Shown piece by piece: positions 1 through 10,912 of a DNA stretch of 64,000 nucleotides (position 1 is its first letter; every line of letters begins with the position of its first letter). The notes under the pieces are model-generated. The model was not told the origin of the DNA. It ran no database searches and saw only the letters and a list, made by a program, of their open reading frames with translations. The position numbers and the translations under genes are program-made. The DNA comes from Lineolata rhizophorae (lineage: Eukaryota > Ascomycota > Dothideomycetes > Lineolatales > Lineolataceae): the NCBI GenBank assembly GCA_010093515.1, contig MU001678.1:636758-700757 (forward strand). The letters run 5' to 3'.

Positions 1-203
1 CATTGTACAAGGAAGTCCTCTTGCTCTGGTGTCAATCGTTGTTGGTATACGTGGCTGGTTTGGCTGTTCTGTGTGCCTCGTACACGGGCAGAGAAGGTAG
101 CTTGAGGGATGTTGTACGCCTTTGCAGCAGCTCTTTGACTAGTAAAAACACCAGCATTAAGATCGCGGATAGCTGCTTGAATAGATTCTTCACGGTTGTC
201 CAT
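1..203 (-). CDS. Pogo/Fot-type DNA transposase, N-terminal part (cut by window edge)
   Basis: Read on the minus strand, an open frame starts with ATG at 203-201 and runs off the left edge (67 codons seen). It opens MDNREESIQAAIRDLNAG and continues through a helix-turn-helix of the psq/CENP-B type (QRAAAKAYNIPQATFSARV). A second segment, RLTPEQEDFLVQ, is typical of the start of the CENP-B/Tc5 HTH in fungal pogo/Fot1-like transposases. In that family the DDE catalytic domain follows, and here it would lie outside the window. The start is chosen because the preceding bases (ccaaaATGG) give a good context and no upstream coding frame is seen. The element would extend rightwards past 203. No terminal inverted repeat could be fixed, but 269-300 holds two copies of a GGAACCC-type word that could be subterminal. 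The visible part is intact. Identity to the family is judged from motif memory only. Confidence 0.75.
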   Translation of the reverse strand, partial: MDNREESIQAAIRDLNAGVFTSQRAAAKAYNIPQATFSARVRGTQNSQTSHVYQQRLTPEQEDFLVQ

Positions 204-3200
204 TTTGGCAGTGTGGGTGGTGAGAAAACACGTGTTTTGTTGAGGGTGTTGAGTTCTGGGCAGTGAGTTGGAACCCCGGGTGACTCGGAACCCGGTCAGC
301 TAGCTTATCTCGCGTTCTGGCGGGGCTATGTACGAGCTCCAGACATGGTCACTGGGTCACTTACCAGAGGGGCGAGAAAAGGTCGCCGACAATTCACAGA
401 TTTGGAAGGAAACTGGCGAGCGGCAAAGTGGTGACAAGGGCTGAAGTTATTAAGTGGAGGTGGCACGTGGCCTAGTTCGCTTGAACCAATGCAGCGTGCT
501 CGAAACTTGGAATGTGTTCTGCTGTCTGCTCATGATGGCTGCGGAAAGTCGGAAAATACATAGGGCTAGCTGTTTGAGAGACGTCGTGTGCGGCAGTGCA
601 TGGGTTGTGGATGGTTCCAAGAAGGTTCTACTGGCCGGGCGTGGAATTGCGGTGTACTACTAGAATACCGGCGCAGCCACCTCAGCGACCACCGCACCGC
701 TCGCGCGGTCGGCAGTTTCGGGCGGCGCAGCATTTCGCGTAGAGATTCAAGCTTCATGAGTCGTTGAAAAGTTTGCGCGGATCCTTCTACCTGGACGGGT
801 GTTAGCAGACCAGAATTAAGCCTCCAGGGAAGCAGGTGGTGGTGGTGATGGGAGAGAACTGCGACGCATGCAATCAGCAGAGTGAGCAGAGCCGGCGATT
901 GGCCCTGCAGCGCCGCTGGGCCGCTGCAGCGCCATCCGCCATCCGACAACCAAGGAACCACCTTGCAGTTGCACGGCTGGCCAGCGAGCCGCTGCGGTCA
1001 CGACGTCGGCCTCACCCACTCATGCAGCACACCACCTTCCACGTACCTACGTACCCACGTACACGACAGGGCCGGAGGGCCGCCGCCGCTCGGTGCAGAG
1101 CGGCGGGAGCGAGCCGAGTCAAGCGGCGCTCCTCGTCGGGCCACCATGCGACATGCTTGCGGCTTCAATTGCGAACGGCAAAGGCAGCAAACACCGCAAC
1201 GGCTGTCGTCACTACATACCCACCTCCACCAGCAAGGATTTCCAACTATGATTGCCACCCTCACCCGGCCCCGATCGCAACGGGGCGCCGGGTGGTGTGC
1301 ACACCCTTACCGTTATCGATCGCTCCGTACTTCTGTGGTGCGCGTTCAGAGTCTGCAGTCTTTGCTAGGTGGCTTCCTCCTTTCCTCCCGATTGACTCGA
1401 TTCCCGTCCTGTTCCCTTTTTCTGCTGCCCACCTCCCGCCGGCCGCGCGCGTCGCGCTAAGCTGGTAACGCATCCGCAATGCCTGCGGCGAACCTTGGCC
1501 GCCGCTTTACCCTGGGCGCGCCCCTTCGTGCCTGGCGAGAGCATGCGCAAGTGCGAAGAGGAAGAGAGAAAAAAAAAAGGTTGGCAACACGGCCTGCTGA
1601 GTGGTCGCGGCCTGGCCGGTAGCCGGGGGCGTCTTTCGCATTATTGGGGCGTCTCGTCATTGGGTCCAGGAGCTAAGCGGCATTATAGACCGGGTCCAGG
1701 CTTGATATAGGGGACCCCTCCCCCCCCCCGACTATGAAACGGCATTTGCCTGAAGACGAATCGGCCGCAATGCCTGCATGATTCTCGTGTTCCGAATGGA
1801 GATAGCTCGAGACGAGAAGGGAAAGCGGCTCAGTGCTCTTCAACGGCTAAGTACGCCGTCATGTCCTCCTCGACCGGCCTGAGGGCACTGCTCACGCCTC
1901 GCTCCGTCGATGCCGCAATCTCCGCCGCCGAGCCAGCAAATAAGCCACTGCAAAGCGTGCTGAGTCCATTGCTCACGAGGCTGCCCGTTCTTTTCCCGAT
2001 GGAGTCGCCGAGCAATGCTGCCTCCCTGCGTCCGCCGGCGGCGTGCTTGGACGCTGGCGGCGGTGGGGCGGTGGTGCGGCGTGGCGCGGGGCGCAAAGCT
2101 GATTTCCTGGTGATCAGAAGAGTGGCGGCCGAGTCGACGATCTGTCGACGTCGTGCGTTGCTTTGCTGTTGACCAGAGCTAGCCTTTTGCCTTCATTTCT
2201 CGCGTCATCCTGCGCGGTCCGGGTGTGGTGCGCCTCCCCTGTGCCCGGCGGATGGACCGGGAGGGCACGCGCACGACCCCAAGGATCGCTCAGCAGGAGG
2301 GTGTGCGAACCGGCCTGCCGTGCCTACTTGTGCGGCGTGTCACTGCGGGAGCCGCCAGGGCAAGAAACCGGCGCCTGGGTGCTGCCTGCAAGCGTGCGCG
2401 ATCTGCTGCAGCACGCGCGTTGAGAAAATATTCGCCGGCGGAATGCGCTGTGTTGCCGGGCTGCGCTCCCGCTGCTCCATGTACCGTGCTCGTACGCCTT
2501 CCGAGGGCGACTCCAAGCGCTGCGGCAGGACCGAAAGGTACGGCAACGACGGCGACGACGCTCGTGAGCGGCCAGCGGTGATAGGCAGCCGTGGCGGGGG
2601 GAAGGGAGATATGCCCCTCCATGGTGCCCCTCCCCCTCCACGCCCGCACTACAAACCGGCGGGGACAAGTGTGCTCGAAGTACCAAGTACACCAGGTGCA
2701 CAGGCGGCACCGCGGCGGCAGGTATACGGCTGGTACATACAGGCCAGGATCTGGACGGCCCTGCGCGCAGCCCTGGCAGCCTGGACCGGCCCCGGACGGA
2801 CGGCCAGCGTGGACAAGCTCCCATTCCAGCCAACCAGCCGGCCCGCTTGCGGGCCCGCCAATACCAGCAATCCCTCCACCACAAAAGACCCGCCTCGGCG
2901 GCCCTTGGTCGTGGTCAGCTAGCTGATGGAAGTTGACGAGCAGGCCTCTCGCACCCCTGACGCCTTGCCCGGAAGGCTATTCCCTGGGCAAGCCCCCTGG
3001 GGGGCGGTGGGAAAGCGAGGGAGCCGGCGTGCGCCATTGATTTGCACGCATGGCCAAGGATTTTTGGCAGATTAAGCTCTGTAACGGACTCGCGCGCTTC
3101 GGGGCGGCTTCTAGAAATGCTCCATTTTGGTAGCGGAGCGGCGCGGCGGGCGGGTGGGCTTGGAGTGGGCCGGGAGGCGGCATTGCAACGTGCTAAATTA

Positions 3201-3759
3201 TACGCGAAGGCTTCCACGATGGCGCGCTTGGAGACGGCGATCCTGGCAAATGATCACCGCATTATGCTTGCACCAGAATGGGCCGCCGCGGCGCGCTCGG
3301 GGCCCAGTTCGCCCTCTCTCTCAGGAACAATCAGTGTCTCGCGGGAGGCGCTTGAACGCGCAGCGTCCGTGTGGCAATTGCTCAGGACCGCGCAGGTTAT
3401 GTGGGCAGCGCCGAAGCGGCCGCTCAATGCCGGGCGGGCGAACGTTATAACGCATCGTTGCGCCCTGTCCATAGGGCGAAAGAATCTTGCGTTGCTTCGA
3501 CGGCTATAACAGGCAGCGTAACGCTTAGCGCGGGTCAGTAAGGGCTGAGCCTCGAGTGTGCATCCAAAGGCTTAAGGGCTCCTCTGTTCATGGCGCTCGC
3601 CCCGGTCTCCTCCCGCTGCAACATTTGTCAATATCGGAACGCGAACAAACCCCAAACACGTGCGATACACACTGCACACATCGCGAGTCGGCTCCGCTCT
3701 CCAAACCGGGTTTCCTTCTGGCTCAGGTCCTACCGCGGCGGCCTGCCAGAGCAGCATAG
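204..3759. other. Intergenic, no supported gene
   Basis: The first few hundred bases probably belong to the transposon. Further on the DNA is GC-rich, with overlapping ORFs on both strands (for example 836-1468 and 2320-2922) that show no motif and have low-complexity Arg/Pro/Ala translations. A cluster of GTACGTACC/ACGTACAC words lies at 1040-1065. I see no gene, tRNA or rRNA that I can support. Confidence 0.5.
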
Positions 3760-3768
3760 CTCTGGCAG
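3743..3768. repeat. Perfect 10-bp inverted repeat (hairpin) near the Myb gene
   Basis: CTGCCAGAGC (3743-3752) is followed by a 6-base spacer and then its exact reverse complement GCTCTGGCAG (3759-3768). It sits at the upstream limit of the open frame of the Myb/SANT gene. It could be an operator, an RNA hairpin in the leader, or chance. Confidence 0.6.
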
Positions 3769-4077
3769 TCTCCATGCATATTCGCAACGCTGGCGAGGTC
3801 ATTCCAACGAGACATCTTCGATTACGCCGCCGCAGAACACCACCATCCAGGAGACGAGCATACACAATCCCCAAACGTCGAAAGTCAGCATGTTCTCCAA
3901 CACTTTGGCCTACCCGCCGCGGCCGCCCAAAACACCTTCCTGCAGCCACACCCGCACCATCAAACGCTCTCGCAGCATGGCGCCCACCAACACCACCAGG
4001 GCCATCCACTCGCCCACGTCACTTCTATAGAGGCCCACCCCAGCCTCCACACTCCACACTTGCTGCGCCATCCCCAG

Positions 4078-5463
4078 ATGACCGGTCACCAGCCTTCACC
4101 TTCCGCCTACGGCCAAGGACCCCCGCCGTCGGCGCAGACCCCGCAGCACCAGCAGCATCAACACCACCCGCCGCCGCACCATCAAGACTTCCCTCCGCCA
4201 CCGCCGCCTCCTCACCATCTCCAGCAGCATCCCGGCAGCCGCAAACGTCGCCGATCGCGCGAAGAGCTCCAGCTCGACATCCAGGGTCTCCAGGGCCCGG
4301 ATCCGGACGTCGGCGAACTGGGCGTCGATGTCCCTGTCGAACTAACTCCACACGGCCACCACGCGCAGCCGCAGGGTCTATCACTACACTATCCCGCGCC
4401 GCAACACCAGCATCCGCCGCCTCACGCGCACCAGCAGCAGCATCTCCAGCAGCAACAGCAGCACCCGCCGCAGCAGTCGACGCCTACGACAACCCATCAC
4501 CATCACCGACTGCCGAACCAGCCCCCGATGCCGAAGATGCCGCGACACGGTTACGAAGGCGGATCGCCCGTGCAAGCCAGCCACGGCCCCCCGAGCATGG
4601 TGGGCCAGGAGGGCATGCCGGCGCCGGCGCCGCGACCGCGAGGGCCGAAGCTCAAGTTCACGCCCGAGGACGACCAGCTGCTGGTGGACCTGAAGGAGAA
4701 GAAGAACCTCACCTGGAAGCAGATCGCGGACTTCTTCCCCGGGCGTAGCTCCGGGACACTCCAGGTGCGCTACTGCACGAAGCTCAAGGCCAAGACGACG
4801 GTTTGGACGGATGAGATGGTATGTGTTTTGCGTCATTCGCGCCCAGAAGCTCTTCTCCAACACACCCCACACGCGAGGTGTCGGGGACCCCGACACCGCG
4901 CATCCCGGCGTCGCGTTTCAGATCCCAGATCTGGAGCCGATCGCGTCATGCCCGCCGCGGACGGTCCTCGGGGCTTCGTCATGCGGGGAAGGCGGCGAGC
5001 CCGGCGCGCTGGCGGGCGGGTCGGCACGCGACAGTGGTGAACCGCGGCCGCGGCGTGTCGTCGCTGCCGCTCTCGGGCGCCGCGGCTCCTCGTCGTGCCT
5101 GCCCGTCCGACCTCGGCAGCAGCAGCCCGGGGCGCGGGAAGGGGCGAACTCGGGGAAGGAGCAAGTCAGACGGCCGTCGTGGCTCGCGGGCAGTTGCGCT
5201 AACGTATCTCTCCCACTGTGCAGGTCCAGAAGCTGCGCACCGCGATGCAGGACTACGAGAACGACCGCTGGCGCATCATCTCGGCCAAGGTCGGCAGCGG
5301 CTTCTCGCCCGCCGCCTGCAGGGACAAGGCCGCCGAGATCGCCGCGGAGGAGCAGGTCGAGGCCGAGGCAGCCGCCTCGGCTCTCCCCCCAGGCGACGTC
5401 GAGCAGTACGCGCAGGGCGAACTCGGCGGCGAGTCCAGCGACCCTCCGGTGCCGTTCCAGTGA
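4078..5463 (+). CDS. Myb/SANT-domain DNA-binding protein
   Basis: Probably a nuclear DNA-binding regulator. There are two visible exons, 4078-4818 and 5224-5463. The intron (donor gtatgt, acceptor gtgcag) keeps phase. The N-terminal part is rich in His, Gln and Pro. A basic stretch, SRKRRRSREE, could act as a nuclear signal. The Myb/SANT repeat begins at KLKFTPEDDQLLVDLKEKKN and has the expected tryptophan (LTWKQIADFFPGRSSGTLQVRYCTK, split here as TWKQIADFFPGRSS then GTLQVRYCTK). A second SANT-like unit spans the intron (TTVWTDEM, then VQKLRTAMQDYENDRW). The first in-frame ATG is 4078, but the same frame stays open and coding-like (His/Gln-rich) back to 3760 without an ATG. An upstream exon is therefore likely, and the true start is unresolved. 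The protein ends in an acidic, Pro-rich tail. Confidence 0.75.
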
Positions 5464-8400
5464 GCGAGGTCCGACATCCACCGTAGTAGCATCGCAGGCA
5501 TATCGCAATCATGGCGAGCTATCGCGGAGCCATCTAATCTAACACCTTGAGCAAGGGTCCTTAGGCTCAACTTGGGGGAAGTTGACTGCGCATCTACATG
5601 TGCTGGTCACATAATCATTCGGCAAGCGGACTGCCTTTGTTGCTCTCGCACTTCCGTGCCGGGTCAGGAGGGAGAAAAACACCGAGAGCTAAAAGTTAAT
5701 GGGGTTGTGGGAGGCTGGGTCGATCATTATACGGGCTCTAGTGGCTAGTATTGTAATGCTTGTAGGACTTGGGAACGTCGAGCCTTCCATCACGACACTC
5801 CTCTTATAATTTTTCCTTTTTTTTTTCCGCCATGGTTGAATGACTACGACCGAAGAACCAAAGTTTGGAAGCAAGGCGGGCCACCCCATTTCACGTTCAT
5901 TCTAACATTTACTTCTTTCAGTCACTTCCACAATACCTTCGTCTAGGGTTGCATTAGCTTTTCGTCCAGCATTTCCTTATTCTCGCTGGTTCAATACCCT
6001 CCTCAGGAGCCTGAATAGCTCTCTGACTGTCTTCACTCTATCGCTTTTGTCTACGTCACCGCTTTCTTATCGTCCTGTTTAGGAAATTCTTCACATTCGG
6101 CCATCCAGCTGCCCCAGGACATACATATGAGGGCTCTTGCACTCGTTCCGTCTGTATTTTGCTTTAGTAATACTCCTTTGTCCTTTATCTACCCCCGTGG
6201 GACATGGCACTTTACTAAGACTCTCAGCCGCGGCTTCAGTCGACGGCTCTTAGGCCGTACCGGCCGGCCGGCCGACGCTTCAGGAGAATAGAAGCGAAGG
6301 GGATAGCATTGTTCAACCGATACGGGCGCCATTCCGCAAGCCATCCCTTGAAGGTGCCCTCGACAATGCTTCAATGCGCCCTCCGACTCCTCCGGCCGAG
6401 AACAATCGTCCACTACGAGCGATTTCAGCGCCACGACAGCACGAGTGCCAAATCAATACCCGAGTCTCCGACCCATTGACTTGACGGGGCATGGAGTGAC
6501 GAGCAAAGGAGCTCCAGCTTGCCGCCGCATACGTGTGAGGAAGCTAGAGGCCGTTCCTTGGCGTGCAGCAATGGTTCCTGGGCGGCGGTTTTGCGAAAGC
6601 GGAGACCAATGGCGAGGACTATACAAGGACGGCATTGATTCAAAGCTAGGGTCTGGGTTTCTGGTGCATAGCGGGGACCTGGTTGCCGGCGCTAGAAGAC
6701 GGGATTGCATGGGACATGGCTTGGTCGGGGCATTCACAGAAACGGGAACAGGGGCTGGGCTGCGTGAAACTGAATCATGGGAAAGCAAAGTACGGGAAAT
6801 AGATGGATTTACTAGGAGAATTGGAGTTCAATTTTGGGAAAGCAGAGAGCCAAAACGCTTTTGGGGATGGGCTGGAACGCTCCTAATACGTTTTGGGGGC
6901 ACAAAAACCCCATGAATTCGGGCACGCAGCTGGGTTAGGGGTGAACTGCGCCGGCAGTGGAAGCATAGCATAAGGAGTTTTGACTTTTCTGGAATCGTCC
7001 CTTCTCCGTTCCGAGTGCCGGTTCTGTCCCATTGATTACACATCTCTGCATCGCTTCGACATGGCTTCCATGCGACGAGCACGTCACTGGCCCTATTTGT
7101 TTTCTTTGTACACCGAGTGCAAGACCGGGCTGGATCACCGGTCAGGTGTGTTGAGCATTCATTCCATTACAGATTTTGCGAAAGATACCCCACAAGCTGC
7201 GACATGTTCATTCTACACACTACTGCGTACTTTGTCATATGCTACGCTTTCATTTCCTTTCTGGGTTGTTTTCCCAATGCAATGCGCGTCTGCTGGGCTG
7301 TGCGCTTGATTTTAGGGCTGACTAGCGGACGGGATGGCTCCGGCACGGGCGCTGCCGGACACGCGCGTCGAAACTTGAAAGGCACAAAGCGTCTGCTTGT
7401 TTGGAATGGTTTTTGCGGGGCCGGCGTCGCTCGCGGTCGAGGTGGACGCTGGGCGGCCCGAGAGATTGGCTGGCTGCGCAAGCCAAATTACCTAGCGGCC
7501 ACTACATCCCTGGACCCGAACAATCTTTCCTTCCCAGCGATCATATTGCGATCCATTTCGACTAACGTGCGGGCATGTACCGATTGCGAAGCCACGCCTT
7601 TCATATGACGTTTCTTTCTGGCCGGGAAGGTATGTGTGGGTGTAGTGGCGTTAAGGGGTCACGAAGAACGGGGGACTCAAACCAGGAACGTTTAAGACTG
7701 CCGTTTTCGCCTCTTGCGTTTTGGGACTAGCTACGGATCTCATCGGGAGGGAAATTGCTCAGAGATTGGCGCGTTCATGCAAAATGGATTTCGATTCTAG
7801 GAGCGGGACTGCAAACGACAGGGTATGCAGAAATTTTTGTAGTCCGCTAGCGTGGCGGATATTGAGACACGGTTGGGAACGACACGAATCATCGCACGTC
7901 CAATATTGGGTGTGATGTGGTTGATGTTTGTGGGTTGCGTTCTGCGAACGCTTGCCAGATTTGATCGATCTTCCCGAAATTTCGCCCCTCCGTCCGCGAT
8001 AGACCTTGGTGAGATCGGTTAAGATCTTCCTTTTTGTATCCTAGTATCTTCAGTTTTAATGATTGCATGAACGACATAAGATTTGCGAATTTCCCTGCCA
8101 ATATTTTCGACGGTTGCCGCCTTGCGAGGTCCCAGGAGCGCGTCACCAAGCTGACTCGGCACTGAACTTGTTGGCCGGGTTTTGCGCCGCAGGAAAGTGT
8201 CTGAGCTTCGGCATTTTGTACCCATGTTTCTGATTATTCCATCGAACCCCGGTGAGCCGAATCAGCAGTTCTCACGCGGTGGAGTCTTGCTTGTACAATG
8301 CAATTCTCGAACCTTAAGCACGTACGGGAGGATTTGTGCAACATGGTCTATCCTGCAACGCGCGCTCTTCCCGCCAAGGGGGTTAACGGACGGCCATCAT

Positions 8401-10912
8401 CTCCTCTCGACCAACATCACTCATTCGCTAAGTACATAGCGCCACACGATCACAACAGAGTTAATTTTAAACAGCCGAGCAGTCGAAGACCCGAAAGAAG
8501 TCGTTGGACCCCTGCTCGCCTTGTCCCGGGGCGGGAATCGGGAGCAACTCTACCGACCACACCAAGATCGACACGGAGCGACATGGCCAGCCGGCCTCTT
8601 CGGGAGAAGATGAGGCGTTTCGATTTGCCTCCGTTCCCGAGTTCCCAACCAACACAATTCCAGGGGGATGACATGCAGACACGAGAAGACAATCGAGTGC
8701 TATGGAGAGACGCGAGAGGACACGGCAAGGAAGACCTAGCCTTCAGGAAAATTCCGGACCACTGGCCGCGTTGGTACGCACGAAGGCGCGTTGCCGGCTC
8801 ATGGAAGAAGTTGGCGATGCATGCGGTGCGTTTGAAACGGCTTGGCCCGCGCGCGCACTGGAGGGCCCCCTTTCCCCAGGCGGCCAGTCCCCCTCCCCCG
8901 GCCCACCAACACAACGGCCCCCCCGGCCCGCGCCTTGAAGCTCGAGCCCGGTCGCTGGAACCGAAACCGCCCCTTGCGGCCGGCCAACGGGCCGCTCGTG
9001 GCGCGTCGCGGTGGGCGGCTTGGACGCGGGGCAAGTGCAGTTGGGAAGGCCAACGCCCTCTGCACGGACGGGAAGCGGGATTGCTGACGAGGTTGCCGTG
9101 GCGCGAGGTGATTCGCTGGTACCGGGTACATTGGTACGTCCCTCCATCTGCGTACACCGTGAACTTTTGATGAACCCCTCGCTCTGAATTTCAAATGGCT
9201 CCGGAAGCGGAAGGAGAGAAAGAGGCCACCTGGTCATCTGCTAGCTTATCTGGCTGGAGCTTACAAGATGGTGGGGTTATTTGAGTTGAATCCGAAGTAA
9301 TTGCAAAGTGTACGCCAGCAATACAAATACAACGAACGAAAAAGTGCGACGATGGAGGAAGGCGGGACACCCTGCCAACAACCGTGGGAGACCCCTGCGC
9401 CCACGTATTCTGACTCCACCATGTACGCTACTGTGAGTCTATATTAACAACGTGCGCGGCATGCAAGGTACAGCTTGTTTACGCTGCCGACCATCTCGCA
9501 CGACTCGCTTCTAGATTGGCGGCTACAGATGAACGACTACCAACTCAATCCCAAAGCCAAATGCGATTGATCGTCTTTGCCATATGAACTTCATTTTACG
9601 ACACGCGATGCTAGGATACGACTCGAAGATCGGCGATTTTCGTATACTCAATTGATCCACTGTGCCTCGATCTCCGCGGCTTGCGTCAATCGCAAGGGCT
9701 TTGCCTCAAGGCCGCTCTGCTGAGAGGCGAGTCAAGTATCCGTAGGTTAGGCTATGCGCATGGATGTATTGATTACCATTAACATTCCACTAGAGATAGG
9801 CATACCAGCAAAGCGCCGAAGTGTGCGCCCATCGATCTTGACCGATGTCAAAGCACTTCTCAGCGCGGTTCATATTTGTCGCTTTGATGAGCCGGGGGCG
9901 AATAAGAAGTTAGCCAATTGAAAGTATCTGCCAATCATGGGGCAAATCCAAACCAATGATATGCCAATTATTAGTCAAGGTTCCGGTTGATATACCGTGA
10001 TCATCCGGATATCACGAAAGTTCAACGGCCTCAACAAGGATCCACGGTCCGCAGTACGCGCAAATAAGCATCGAGAGAGATCGCTGCGTGGATCATCACC
10101 ATATATCATACGAAATATACCGAGAACTACCGGCTCTTACAATCTGGGAAAGGCGAGCAAGGTGGGGAACGAAACGAGCGATGATATAGTCCGAGAATGC
10201 TGGAGTATATTGACCAGGCTTCTCTAGCAGGAGACTAGCCCAAAGATATGAGGTGTAGCAATTAGAATAATATTCTGCAAGATCGCAGGACATCGAACTT
10301 GGTGCAAGCTTTGCTAACAATGAAAACACAACTTTAGAAAGCACTTAATACTTACAGGGAAAAATGAATTTGTCTGCACGTCTCTTCGCCCAAGAACTGC
10401 CCATAAGCCTGTCCCATATCGAGCACTCCGGGTGGGGGTATTATCCCATATGCTGTCCCCATTCCATGCACGGCATTTCACTAGCCTTTGGAAAACATAA
10501 CGCCCAGTACCGGTACCGCCGGACCTTTGACAACTAAAGAAAAACCACCTTGCATCTCATCGACGGAAATTCTGCTCCAAGGAGCTCCGTACGAAGACGG
10601 CTTAAGAATTAAAGGAGTTTGAATATCCTCCCAAGTCACTTGAAAGACGAATTAGAAAAAAAAACTAAACCAGTCAGAAGGAAGAAGTGAACATCAGTAC
10701 GGGCACAGAATGCGATCGAAAGCAAGGCTAGGAAACGTGCTGTGCTATAAGACTAGTTCTGAAATAGCAGGTCCAAATCCCGTCCTTGCTCAGAAAAGTG
10801 GACCCAGAACTAAAATCCTGTAAAAAAGTCATTTCGCAAAGAAAAATATCATAACACGAAAAACTTCGAACATCTACCATTCGCCAATACCGGTGCAGAG
10901 GTAGGAAAACTT
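5464..10912. other. Long stretch without a supported gene
   Basis: About 5.4 kb. ORFs of up to 290 codons exist (8298-9170 + and 8450-9157 -), but they overlap each other on opposite strands in a GC-rich patch and show no domain. The part from about 9.2 to 10.9 kb is AT-richer with no long ORF. A short-exon gene like the one at 15.97 kb could be missed by eye here. Confidence 0.5.

Noticed and set aside
836-1468. 210-codon ORF near the left end
   Set aside because: Overlaps other open frames on both strands and shows no recognisable segment.
5970-6010. tRNA B-box-like ggttcaatacc
   Set aside because: The last bases do not fit the B box, and no A box or acceptor stem pairs with it.
8298-9170. 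290-codon plus-strand ORF, with a 235-codon ORF opposite
   Set aside because: Both strands are open because of GC content. Translations are Arg/Pro/Gly-rich with no motif and no splice context.
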